Below are positions 49,589 through 58,296 of a stretch of DNA of 64,000 nt, piece by piece. The notes below the pieces were generated by a model. It saw only the letters and a program-made list of their open reading frames with translations. It had not been told where the DNA came from and did no database searches. A program made the position numbers and the translations under genes. The first letter of the stretch is position 1; each line of letters starts with the position of its first letter. The DNA is from Paenibacillus artemisiicola (lineage in GTDB: Bacteria > Bacillota > Bacilli > Paenibacillales > Paenibacillaceae), in the NCBI RefSeq assembly GCF_017652985.1, contig NZ_JAGGDJ010000025.1, positions 1 to 64,000 of the forward strand, in the 5' to 3' direction.

Positions 49589-51019
49589 ATGGCCCAGGAT
49601 TTGAGAACGTACCTCCGCCAGCTGGCGGCGTTCGACGAACGCGCCGTCCGGCTCGTGGACAAGGAGGTCGACCCGCGGTTCGGCATTACCGCCTACGCCG
49701 CGGCGCTGGCGGAGAAGAACGATTATCCCGCGCTGCTCTTCGACCGGGTGAAAGGCTCGGAATTCGCCTGCGTGTCCAATCTGCTGACCGACTACGACCG
49801 CATCGCGCTGTACTTGGGCTGCGAGGTGCCGGACATTCCCCGGGTGTACGGGGAGAAGCTGAAGAAGCCGATCGATCCGGTCGTCGTGCCCCGCGAGCGG
49901 GCGAAGGTCAAGGAAAACGTCATCGAAGCGCGGGACGTCGACCTGGCCAAGCTGCCGATTCCCGTGCATAACGAGATGGACGGCGGCCCGTACCTGTCGG
50001 CGGGCGTCATGATCATCCGCGATCCCGATTCCGGCCTGATCAACGCGGGCATTTACCGCCACCAGATCTTCAATAAGACGGACATGGGCGTCTGGTTCCT
50101 CGGAGCCCATCACGGCGGGCTGATCTACAAGAAATACAAGAAGATGGGCAAGCCCGCGCCGATCGCCATCGCCCTCGGCCATCATCCCGGCTTCGTCATG
50201 GGCTCGGTCTCCCGGGTTCAAGGCATCGGCGGGGAGTACGAAGCGGCCGGCGCGCTGATGGGCGAGGCGCTGGAGCTGGTTCAGGCGGAGACGTCGGACC
50301 TGCTGGTGCCCGCGCATGCGGAGCTGATCCTGGAGGGCGAGATTCTGCCCGACGAGGATCACGTCGAAGGGCCGTTCGGGGAATGGCCGGGGCATTACTT
50401 GGGCGGCGGCTCGGTGCCGACGATCCGCATCACCCGCATCACCCACCGGAATCATGCGATTTTCCAAGATATCGTGGCGTCCAGCCGGGAGCATCTCGTC
50501 GTCGGCGGCGTGCCGCGCTCCGGCAGCATCTACCAGACGGTCAAGCAGGCGGTGCCGAGCCTGAAGACGGTGCACGTGCCGTTCTACGCGCGGATGCACT
50601 GCTACATCTCGCTGCATAAGGAGCGGGAAGCGGACGTGAAGAAGGCGGCGTTCGCCGCGCTCAACACCGAGCAGGAGAATTTGCGGCACATCGTCGTGGT
50701 GGACGACGACATCGACGTATTCAAGGGCGAGGAAGTGGCCTGGGCGATCGGCACGCGGTTCGACGCGGAGCGCGATCTGCTGGTCATTCCGCGGTGGAAC
50801 GGGCCGGGCGGCCTGCTGCCGACGAACTGGGAATACAACGCGGAGGGCAAGAACACCCCGCGGATGTCCAGCGCCGCCATCGTCGACGCCACCAAGCCGG
50901 CGCCGCCGGTCGTCTTCCCGAAACGCGCGGTCGTGCCGCGGGAGTTCGTGGAGCTTGCGGATCTGCAAGCGCTGCGCGAGCCGGGCGACGCCGAACGCGG
51001 CAAGTGGCTGGCGCCGTAA
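49589..51019 (+). CDS. UbiD family prenylated-FMN-dependent decarboxylase
   Basis: 476 residues, typical UbiD length. Conserved regions: PIPVHNEMDGGPYLSAGVMI, GIYRHQIFNKTDMGVWF, ALGHHPGFVMGS, the catalytic glutamate segment EGPFGEWPGHY (about 260), VPRSGSIYQ and VDDDIDVFKGEEVAWAIGTR. Such enzymes reversibly decarboxylate alpha,beta-unsaturated or aromatic/heteroaromatic acids and need prFMN made by UbiX. ubiX is not in the window. It lies 18 nt after the binding-protein gene, so decarboxylation of the imported compound is likely. Confidence 0.92.
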   Translation: MAQDLRTYLRQLAAFDERAVRLVDKEVDPRFGITAYAAALAEKNDYPALLFDRVKGSEFACVSNLLTDYDRIALYLGCEVPDIPRVYGEKLKKPIDPVVVPRERAKVKENVIEARDVDLAKLPIPVHNEMDGGPYLSAGVMIIRDPDSGLINAGIYRHQIFNKTDMGVWFLGAHHGGLIYKKYKKMGKPAPIAIALGHHPGFVMGSVSRVQGIGGEYEAAGALMGEALELVQAETSDLLVPAHAELILEGEILPDEDHVEGPFGEWPGHYLGGGSVPTIRITRITHRNHAIFQDIVASSREHLVVGGVPRSGSIYQTVKQAVPSLKTVHVPFYARMHCYISLHKEREADVKKAAFAALNTEQENLRHIVVVDDDIDVFKGEEVAWAIGTRFDAERDLLVIPRWNGPGGLLPTNWEYNAEGKNTPRMSSAAIVDATKPAPPVVFPKRAVVPREFVELADLQALREPGDAERGKWLAP

Positions 51020-51162
51020 CCGGGATCGGCCCGCGGGCCGCGTCCGCGCGGTCCTTCGGGACCGGCGGGCGCGGCCGCTTGGCTTGTCCGGCCCGTGGGG
51101 GCGAAACGAGCGGTGAACGGAACGAATAGATGGACTCAACACGCAACGGGAGGGCGAACAAC

Positions 51163-51948
51163 ATGAAAACCGTGGATTTGAACTGCGACCTGGGCGAAAG
51201 CTTCGGCGCCTACAAGCTGGGAAGGGACGAGGAGATTCTCGGCTTCGTGACCTCGGCCAACGTCGCCTGCGGCTTCCACGCCGGCGATCCGGCGACGATG
51301 CGCCGGACGGTGCGGCTCGCGCTCGACAAGGGCGTCGCGATCGGCGCCCATCCGGGGCTGCAGGACCTGATCGGCTTCGGCCGCCGGGACATGGACATCA
51401 GCCCGGAGGAAGCCTACGATCTGGTCGTCTACCAGATCGGCGCGCTCTGGGGCTTCGTGCGCGCCGAAGGGGCCGCGCTGCAGCACGTGAAGGCGCACGG
51501 CTCCCTGTACAATATGGCGGCCCGCGACGAGCGGCTCGCGCTGGCGATCGCCGAGGCGGTCTACCGCGTCGATCCGGCGCTCGTGCTGTACGGCCTTGCC
51601 GGCAGCAAGCTGATCGAGGCGGGCCGGCGGATCGGGCTGCGGACGGCAAGCGAGGTGTTCTCCGACCGGACGTACCAGGCGGACGGCTCGCTCACGCCGA
51701 GACGGCAGCCGGATTCCGTCATCACGGACGACGATCGCGCGCTCGCCCAGGTCATCCGCATGGCAGCCGAGGGCAAGGTGCGCGCGCAGCAGGGCGAAGA
51801 CATCGCCATTCAGGCCGACACGATCTGCGTGCACGGGGACGGCGTGCGCGCGGTTGAATTCGCCGGCAAGATCCGCACGGCGCTAAGCGAAGCCGGGATC
51901 GCCGTGCAGCCGGTGGGCGCGACGTTGGCGTCGGGCGCTTCGGATTAA
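51163..51948 (+). CDS. pxpA: 5-oxoprolinase subunit PxpA (LamB/YcsF family)
   Basis: 261 residues. The start MKTVDLNCDLGESFGAYKLG and the segments SANVACGFHAGDP, IGAHPGLQDLIGFGRR and VKAHGSLYNMA are diagnostic for LamB/YcsF. With PxpB and PxpC it makes an ATP-dependent lactamase-like amidohydrolase. Separated from pxpBC by transporter and UbiD genes, which suggests a specialised substrate. ATG 51163 was chosen over 51130 from CGGGAGGG and family alignment. Confidence 0.93.
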   Translation: MKTVDLNCDLGESFGAYKLGRDEEILGFVTSANVACGFHAGDPATMRRTVRLALDKGVAIGAHPGLQDLIGFGRRDMDISPEEAYDLVVYQIGALWGFVRAEGAALQHVKAHGSLYNMAARDERLALAIAEAVYRVDPALVLYGLAGSKLIEAGRRIGLRTASEVFSDRTYQADGSLTPRRQPDSVITDDDRALAQVIRMAAEGKVRAQQGEDIAIQADTICVHGDGVRAVEFAGKIRTALSEAGIAVQPVGATLASGASD

Positions 51949-51967
51949 GCAGAGAGGAGCGGCGCGC

Positions 51968-53680
51968 ATGGAAACCTTGCAAGTGCAGACGGACGTTCTC
52001 ATTATCGGAGCCGGCGCGGCCGGCATGATGGCCGCGAGAGCCGCGGCCGACGAAGGGGCGAGCGTGCTGCTGGCCGACAAAAGCTTGATCGGCCGGGGCG
52101 GGGCCACGATCCTCGCCCAGATGACCGTCGCGGTGGCGCTCGGCGAGGCCGAGGCGGACGACCCGGACGTTCATTTCGAAGATACGATGAAGGGCAGCCG
52201 GGGGCTGGCCGACCCGCGGATCGTGCGGGCGATCGTGGACCGGGGGCCGGAGGTCATCCTGGAAGCGGAAGGCTACGGAGTCAAATGGGCGCGGACGCCG
52301 GACGGCAAGCGTTCGCAGGCGTTCGCGCCGGGGCATTCCCGCGCCCGCTGCGTGTACGTGGATATTTTGAATACGGGCGGCGCGACCGTGAACGGGCTGA
52401 AGCGGGCCATCTGGAAGGATGAGCGCATCAGCCGGCTCAAGAACGTCATGATGACCAAGATCGTCGTCGAGGAAGGCCGGGCCGTCGGGGCCGTCGGCTT
52501 CGAGCTGGAGACGCTGCGGCCCGTCGCCGTCACGGCCGGCTCGATTATACTGGCGACCGGCGGGCTGACGGAGGTGTACGCGCGCAACAGCGCGTCCGCG
52601 AACATGACGGGCGACGGCTTCGTCCTGGCGGCGGAGGCGGGCGCGGAGCTGCGGGACATGGAGATGGTGCAGTTCTTCCCTATCGCCCATTTGTTCCCGC
52701 CGCTCGTCGGCATCGATCCCATCATGTGGGACCCGTTCCGCTACAAGCTGGGCGGGCGCCTGCTGAACGGGGAGCAGGAGGAATTCATGCACCGCTATAA
52801 CGGCGAGGTAGCGGGCAAATATACGGCGGCGCGCGATCAGACGACGCTCGCGATCTTCCGCGAGGTGGAGGCCGGGCGCGGCACGCCGCACGGCGGCGCG
52901 TACCTCGACTTCCGCATGGTGCCGGAGGACAAGCTGAAGGAAGCGTTCGGGCCGGTCATCGACATCCTGCGGAATCAAGGCGTCGACCTGACCCGCGATA
53001 TGGTCGAGGTTGCGCCGATGGCGCACTTCATGCTCGGCGGCGTGCGCGTGGACGAAGGCATGCGCACCCGCGTGCCGGGACTGCTGGCGTCGGGCGAGCT
53101 GATCTACGGCATGCACGGCGCCAACCGGCTGTCGGGCAACGCGATCACCGAGGCGCTCGTCAGCGGGCGGATCGCCGGCGAGACGGCGGCCCGGGATCGC
53201 GCGCTTGCGGAAGGTCCGTCGGCGGGGGATCGCGAGGCGTCGGTGCTTCGCGCGCTGGAGGCGGAGCTGCCTCGGCTGGAAGCGTTCTGGCATCCGGCGG
53301 ACGTCGAGCGCGACAGCGCCTCGCTGCAGGCGTTCAAGCGAAAGCTTCAGCGGATCATGTGGGACGGCGCGGGGCCGCTCCGGACGGAAGCGGGGCTGAC
53401 GGCCGCGCTGGCCGGGGTACGCGGGCTTCGCGGCGAGCTGGAGGCGATCGCGCTGGCGAAGCCGTCGGCGTTCGCCCTGTCGCGGGTCGAGAAGCTGGAA
53501 GCCGCGAACATGCTGAAGGTCGGGGAAGCGGTCATCTTAGGCGCGATCGAACGGCGCGAATCGCGCGGGGCGCACGTGCGCCTCGATTACGAGGAGACGA
53601 TGGAGAACGCGGGCGGGTTCAGCTTGTCGCTGGACGACCGCGGAGAATGGCTGCTTGCGCAAGCGAAGCAGGACGAATAA
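51968..53680 (+). CDS. fumarate reductase/succinate dehydrogenase-like flavoprotein
   Basis: 570 residues. FAD-binding Rossmann motif VLIIGAGAAGMMAARAAA at the N-terminus, GRGGATILAQMT, capping domain, and the C-terminal FAD motif MLGGVRVDE...VPGLLASGELIYG with HGANRLSGNAITEALVSGR. This is the SdhA/FrdA/aspartate-oxidase fold, which reduces or oxidises C-C double bonds next to carboxylates. It lacks an accompanying SdhB/C/D but is followed by a lone 2Fe-2S protein, so it may reduce a double bond in the pathway intermediate (inference). RBS AGAGGAG. Confidence 0.9.
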   Translation: METLQVQTDVLIIGAGAAGMMAARAAADEGASVLLADKSLIGRGGATILAQMTVAVALGEAEADDPDVHFEDTMKGSRGLADPRIVRAIVDRGPEVILEAEGYGVKWARTPDGKRSQAFAPGHSRARCVYVDILNTGGATVNGLKRAIWKDERISRLKNVMMTKIVVEEGRAVGAVGFELETLRPVAVTAGSIILATGGLTEVYARNSASANMTGDGFVLAAEAGAELRDMEMVQFFPIAHLFPPLVGIDPIMWDPFRYKLGGRLLNGEQEEFMHRYNGEVAGKYTAARDQTTLAIFREVEAGRGTPHGGAYLDFRMVPEDKLKEAFGPVIDILRNQGVDLTRDMVEVAPMAHFMLGGVRVDEGMRTRVPGLLASGELIYGMHGANRLSGNAITEALVSGRIAGETAARDRALAEGPSAGDREASVLRALEAELPRLEAFWHPADVERDSASLQAFKRKLQRIMWDGAGPLRTEAGLTAALAGVRGLRGELEAIALAKPSAFALSRVEKLEAANMLKVGEAVILGAIERRESRGAHVRLDYEETMENAGGFSLSLDDRGEWLLAQAKQDE

Positions 53681-53773
53681 GCGCGGCTCAAGAAGAGAAG
53701 CGGCGCAACGCCGAGATCGATATCGTTAAGCTGATAAACGGAGCTAGGCTGACAGACGAAGGAGGAATGCGGC

Positions 53774-54085
53774 ATGTCCACCGTGAAGCTGCGGGTGACC
53801 CGCGGCGAGGCCGGCTCGGAGCCGGCCGTCGCGTCGTACGAGGTGCCTTACCGGGACGGAATGAGCTTGCTGGACGCGATCTTCTGGATCCGCGAGCACG
53901 AGGATCCTTCCTTGGCGGTGCGGTATTCGTGCCGCTCGGCTAACGCATGCAAGGAGTGCTCGGCCATCGTGGACGGCAAGGCCGGCTTCCTGTGCAGCAT
54001 TCGCGCGCAGGCCGGCAGCGAGGTGCGCGTCGAGCCGCTGACCGGGCGGCCGTGGATCAAGGATCTGGCGACTTCGCTCGATTAG
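53774..54085 (+). CDS. 2Fe-2S ferredoxin-like protein (SdhB/FrdB N-terminal domain only)
   Basis: 103 residues. It matches the N-terminal 2Fe-2S domain of succinate dehydrogenase/fumarate reductase iron-sulfur subunits, with four cysteines at 53, 59, 62 and 74 (CRSANACKEC, then C after DGKAGFL). The first spacing is C-x5-C rather than the usual C-x4-C. The C-terminal 4Fe-4S/3Fe-4S domain of SdhB is absent. It is the probable electron-transfer partner of the flavoprotein just upstream. RBS AAGGAGGAA. Confidence 0.88.
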   Translation: MSTVKLRVTRGEAGSEPAVASYEVPYRDGMSLLDAIFWIREHEDPSLAVRYSCRSANACKECSAIVDGKAGFLCSIRAQAGSEVRVEPLTGRPWIKDLATSLD

Positions 54086-54145
54086 CGAAGGGCGCCGGTC
54101 AGCCGGTGAATCGAAACAACGATAGACGGAAGGAGCCGACCGAGG

Positions 54146-55105
54146 ATGACGGAACCTGTACTGACGATGGCGATGTCGGAAAGCGACCGGACGCAGAAGC
54201 TGCTGTCCGGCGCCCGCCGCCTGCCCGGCTTCGGGCTGGAGGCGCGGCACGAGACGATCGAGCAAATATTCATCGAGCAAATTTCCAACGCGGCGTACGA
54301 TATTTCGGAGCTGTCGCTGGCTTCGTATTTGATCGCCAAGGGGGGCGGAGACGAGCGGCTGACGGCCGTTCCCGTCTTCCTCTCCCGCGCGTTCCGGCAC
54401 AACGCGATCTACGTGCGCGCGGACAGCCCGTGGCGTCATCCGTCCGAGCTGAAGGGGCGGCGCTTCGGCTTTCCCGAATACCAAATGACGGCCGCCGTGT
54501 GGGTCAGAGGCCTGTTCCGGGAGGAATGGGGCATCGGCACGGACGACATGGAATGGTTCACGTTCCGGCCGGAGCGGGTGCCGGTGGACATTCCGGCGAC
54601 GCTGGCCGAGGGCGATCTCTTCGAAGCGCTGCTCGAGGGCCGCGTGGACGCCGTGATGTCGGCCCGCCGCCCGCCGGCGAAGTTTTTCCCGGCGTCGGGC
54701 GATGGCGGCGCGATCCGCCGGCTGATGCCGGACGTCTGGGACGAGGAGCGGGCCTACTACGGCCGCACGGGCATTTTCCCCATCATGCATCTCGTCTCGC
54801 TGAAGGCGGATACCGTTCGCCGGTATCCGGAGCTGCCGAGGCAATTGTACGACCTGATGCTGGGCGTCAAGAACGACGGCGTCGCGGCGCTGCTGGAGAC
54901 GATCAAGAACCAGACGTCGGATCCGTGGCTCTGGGAATCGGTCGAGCGCTCGGCGCTGCTGACGGACGGCGATTTATGGCCGTACGGGGTCGCCGCGAAT
55001 TGGCCGCAGATCGTCAAGTTCATGGGGTATTTGCGCGCGGACGGCCTGCTGAAGCGGGAGCTGGCCTTGGAAGAGGTCTTCCATCCGTCGGTGCTGCATA
55101 CGTGA
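54146..55105 (+). CDS. 4,5-dihydroxyphthalate decarboxylase-like/periplasmic-binding-fold protein
   Basis: 319 residues, no signal peptide. The pattern ARRLPGFGLEARHETIEQIF, EYQMTAAVWVRG and RAYYGRTGIFPIMHLVSLK resembles proteins annotated as 4,5-dihydroxyphthalate decarboxylase, which have a substrate-binding-protein fold. In that family the enzymatic role is proven only for a few members; cytoplasmic location here argues for an enzyme or ligand-binding accessory. RBS GGAAGGAG. Confidence 0.75.
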   Translation: MTEPVLTMAMSESDRTQKLLSGARRLPGFGLEARHETIEQIFIEQISNAAYDISELSLASYLIAKGGGDERLTAVPVFLSRAFRHNAIYVRADSPWRHPSELKGRRFGFPEYQMTAAVWVRGLFREEWGIGTDDMEWFTFRPERVPVDIPATLAEGDLFEALLEGRVDAVMSARRPPAKFFPASGDGGAIRRLMPDVWDEERAYYGRTGIFPIMHLVSLKADTVRRYPELPRQLYDLMLGVKNDGVAALLETIKNQTSDPWLWESVERSALLTDGDLWPYGVAANWPQIVKFMGYLRADGLLKRELALEEVFHPSVLHT

Positions 55106-55186
55106 TACGCGCGAGGCTGGCGGCGCCGATCGCTTAGCGGGGATCGGTCCGCCGCCATATTTTTTTCGGATAGGAGTAGGTACACG

Positions 55187-56380
55187 ATGAGCGCATCCCA
55201 ACAATCGGAAACGCAGCTTTGGGCGGCCGAGGAGCCGCAGAACCATCCGAACAGCCCGCTGTCCAAGGCGTTCGCCCAGCCGCTCATGCTCGGCTTGTTC
55301 CTGCCGCTGCAGACGGGCGGCTGGTCGCAATCGACGCTGCCGCGGGGAACCGACTGGACGTTCGATTATAACGCGCGGCTGACGCAGCAGGCGGAGCGGC
55401 TTGGCTTCGACATCGCCTTCGGGCTGTCGCAGTGGCTGCCGAAGGGCGGCTTCGGCGGGGAAACCGGCTACCGGGAAAACTTCCTCGACCCGTTCGTGTC
55501 CGCGGTCGCGCTGGCGTCGGTGACGAGCCGGATTCTGCTGATGGGGACGATCCACGTGCTGTACGGGCCGTGGCATCCGATGCATCTGGCGCGGTTCCTG
55601 GCGACGGCCGACCACATCTCGCAAGGGCGCTTCGGCGCGAACATCGTCACGGGTTACGCGGAGAACGAGCCGCGCATGTTCGGTATGAGCCGGGCCGACC
55701 ACGACCGGCGCTACGCGCAGTCGGCGGAGTTCACCCGCATCTGCAACGCGCTTTGGTCCGGCGTCGACAATTTGACGTATCAAGGCGAATTCTACTCGCT
55801 CGAGAACGCGTACGTCTCGCCGCGCCCGAAATACGGCCGGCCCGTGCTGGCGACGGCCTCGGGCTCGCCCGCGGGCTTCGACTACGCGTCCCGGTACTCG
55901 GACGTCGTCTTCGTCTCCAGCCCGGCCGGCGAGCAGCTCGCGGACGCGCTGCCGAAGCTGCCCGCGCACGTCGCGACGGTCAAGAACGCCGCGGCAGCCC
56001 GCAACCGCCAGGTGAGGGTCATCATCAACCCGACGATCATCGTGCGTCCGACGCGCGAAGAAGCGTTCGCCTATTACCGGGCGATCATGGACCACGCCGA
56101 CCTCGGCGCGATCGGCAACTTCTCCGCGCGCCACGCCGCCGGGGACAGCCAATCCTGGCTGGAGCATTCGGCGCGGGGCCGCGCCGTCGGCGGTCATCTG
56201 CACATCGTCGGCTCGCCGGAGGACGTGGCGGAGCAGCTGAAGCAGCTCCACGCGACCGGCATCGACGGCATCCAGATCACCTTCTACGATTACGAGCCGG
56301 AGCTGGCCTACTTCGGCGAGAGCGTCATCCCGCTGCTTGAGCAGGCGGGGCTGCGGCTGCCGGTCGAGCCGGTCGTCTGA
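55187..56380 (+). CDS. LLM class flavin-dependent monooxygenase
   Basis: 397 residues of the bacterial-luciferase-like TIM barrel: LGLFLPLQTGGWSQSTLP at the start, GFDIAFGLSQWLPKGGFGG, ISQGRFGANIVTGYAENEP and NAYVSPRPKYGRPVLATAS. It uses reduced FMN and oxygen; nearest described types are RutA, SsuD and sulfone monooxygenases. It is the last gene of the cluster before a strong terminator. RBS ATAGGAG. An oxygenolytic step on a heterocycle or a sulfonate is possible; context favours the former. Confidence 0.9.
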   Translation: MSASQQSETQLWAAEEPQNHPNSPLSKAFAQPLMLGLFLPLQTGGWSQSTLPRGTDWTFDYNARLTQQAERLGFDIAFGLSQWLPKGGFGGETGYRENFLDPFVSAVALASVTSRILLMGTIHVLYGPWHPMHLARFLATADHISQGRFGANIVTGYAENEPRMFGMSRADHDRRYAQSAEFTRICNALWSGVDNLTYQGEFYSLENAYVSPRPKYGRPVLATASGSPAGFDYASRYSDVVFVSSPAGEQLADALPKLPAHVATVKNAAAARNRQVRVIINPTIIVRPTREEAFAYYRAIMDHADLGAIGNFSARHAAGDSQSWLEHSARGRAVGGHLHIVGSPEDVAEQLKQLHATGIDGIQITFYDYEPELAYFGESVIPLLEQAGLRLPVEPVV

Positions 56381-56428
56381 CGCGGCTGTTAACAATTTGA
56401 AATGGAAGAACCGAAATGGAATAATCGC

Positions 56429-56474
56429 AATGGAAAAACCCTTCTTGTCCCGGACAAGAGGGGTTTTTCCATTG
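56429..56474. terminator. bidirectional terminator ending the catabolic cluster
   Basis: AATGGAAAAACCC and GGGTTTTTCCATT pair as an outer stem around an inner TCTTGTCC/GGACAAGA stem. T and A runs on both sides suit both strands; the next gene is convergent. Confidence 0.88.
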
Positions 56475-56530
56475 CTGCGGGCGGCGTCGCGGTCGGCGTT
56501 GCGGTCGGCGCCGCGGCCGCAGCCGCGTGC

Positions 56531-56983
56531 TCAGGGTTTCTCGACGATCGCGACGGTACAGCGGGAAATGCAGACGAGCTTGCCGGCTTCGTCGGCGATT
56601 CGGATATCCCACACCATCGTCTTGCGCCCCCGGTGAAGCGGGGTCGCCTCGGCGGTGAGGCGTCCGTCGGTCTTCGGGCGCAAGTGGTTGGCGTTGATCT
56701 CCAGCCCGACCGCCGCGTATCGCGTCTGGTCGATGTTGAGCTCGGACGCGATGGACGCCGCGGTCTCGGCGAGCAGCACGGAGACGCCGCCGTGCAGGAT
56801 GCCCGCGGGCTGAAGGACTTTCGAAACGACGGGCATCTCGAGCACGACGCGGTCCAGGGACAGTTCGGCGAACGAAATGCCCATCAGCCCGATGACGGAG
56901 TTCGCGGCTTTCTCCCTCATCCAATCGGCGAACGCCTCGTAGGTCATCCGGTGCGCGTCTAAAACTTCCTGAGCGACGATCAT
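56531..56983 (-). CDS. PaaI family hotdog thioesterase
   Basis: 150 residues with the hotdog-fold motif GILHGGVSVLLAETAAS (about 61-77) and NHLRPKTDGRLTAEATPLHRG. Members hydrolyse acyl-CoA or aryl-CoA thioesters. It stands alone, convergent with the catabolic cluster, RBS GGAGGG 9 nt before ATG. Substrate unknown. Confidence 0.9.
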   Translation of the reverse strand: MIVAQEVLDAHRMTYEAFADWMREKAANSVIGLMGISFAELSLDRVVLEMPVVSKVLQPAGILHGGVSVLLAETAASIASELNIDQTRYAAVGLEINANHLRPKTDGRLTAEATPLHRGRKTMVWDIRIADEAGKLVCISRCTVAIVEKP

Positions 56984-57168
56984 ATTGCGGATCCCTCCTT
57001 CGGTTAGGCTTGTTCCAGGATTACTTCATCGTATGGAGGGGCGGCGGGGTTCATGACGGGGAGCGGGGAAATTTCAAAGCGGTTGTTCGAGTTGAGTCCG
57101 ATCAGGCACGAACGCTATAATAATCCAAAGCAAAACGTTCGAATTTGCCAGCCCAGGGAGGTACGCCC

Positions 57169-58062
57169 ATGTCCATGAGAACCGCCAAAGTCGTCAAGGC
57201 GCCGAGGGAGCTCGCGGCGGCGCCGATCAGCCGCAGCCAGCTGAAGCTGAACGGACTGACCGTCATCGAATCGTGCACGTACACGGAAGGGCTGACGGGC
57301 GAGCTGTTCTTGGAGCATCATCTGCTGCTCTTCGTGCTGAAGGGCAACTACACCGTCCGCCACGGCAGTCAATCCTACGTCGTGCGGGAGAACGAAATGG
57401 TGCTGCTGCAGAAGGCCATCGTCGTCGAATACGAGAAGCATGGCGAGCCGGGCGCCGACTATTTGCTCGATTACATGATGTTCTTCCTCCACGACGAGCT
57501 CATCCACGAATTCGTGAAGCTGGCCGACCTGAAATCCCGCCCCGCCGAAGCGGTGCCCGTCTCGGTCAAGGCCGCGTCCGACCGGCTGATCGGTTACGCC
57601 GCGTCGCTCAAGCCGCTCTTCCGGGAACCGGAACGCGTCGACAACGGCCTCGTCAAAATCAAGCTGCTCGAGCTGCTGTTCGACGTGGCGGCGTCCGACG
57701 AGCGGTTCCTCTTCCAGTTGGCGCAGCTGAAGCAAAAAGGGAAACGGAACATCGCGGAGGTCGTCGAGGAAAATCTGTTCAACCCGGTGACGCTGAGCGA
57801 CCTGGCGTATTTGTCCGGCATGGGGCTCTCGACGTTCAAGCGCGAGTTCAGCGATATGTACAACACGTCGCCGCTGCAGTGGATTCGCGGCCGTCGCTTG
57901 GACAAGGCGAGGGAGCTGCTGCTTCATTCCCCGATGTCGGTGACGGACGTCTGCTTCACGACGGGCTTCGAGAACGCGGCGCATTTCTCCAAGGCGTTCA
58001 AGGAAAGGCACGGCATCTCCCCGTCCGCGTTCAAGCAGCGGTCGCGCCAACTGCAAGCCTGA
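57169..58062 (+). CDS. AraC family transcriptional regulator
   Basis: 297 residues from ATG 57169 (GGGAGGT 6 nt upstream; an upstream TTG is less likely). N-terminal sensing domain (about 25-150; HHLLLFVLKGNYTVRHGSQS) and C-terminal double helix-turn-helix (about 195-295) with NPVTLSDLAYLSGMGLSTFK and GFENAAHFSKAFKERHGISP. It is followed 234 nt later by an SDR gene on the same strand, the probable target. Confidence 0.9.
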   Translation: MSMRTAKVVKAPRELAAAPISRSQLKLNGLTVIESCTYTEGLTGELFLEHHLLLFVLKGNYTVRHGSQSYVVRENEMVLLQKAIVVEYEKHGEPGADYLLDYMMFFLHDELIHEFVKLADLKSRPAEAVPVSVKAASDRLIGYAASLKPLFREPERVDNGLVKIKLLELLFDVAASDERFLFQLAQLKQKGKRNIAEVVEENLFNPVTLSDLAYLSGMGLSTFKREFSDMYNTSPLQWIRGRRLDKARELLLHSPMSVTDVCFTTGFENAAHFSKAFKERHGISPSAFKQRSRQLQA

Positions 58063-58296
58063 CGGCGTCGTTCTCTCCCGATCCCATCCGGCGAGCCGAA
58101 TTCACAAGCCGGCAGGGCCGCACAGCGAAGCGGGCGGGGGCGCAACTCCGGTATTGTTAAGTCATCGGCAAGGCAGGGCGGCGGCATCACAGCCGAAAGC
58201 GAATGCCCGAGCGCGTTTCCGCAAACCATAAAATGACGCGGAGCTCGCGCTTATCCTGCAGGCCGATAACCCAACCTACGGAGGAGAGACGAATTC

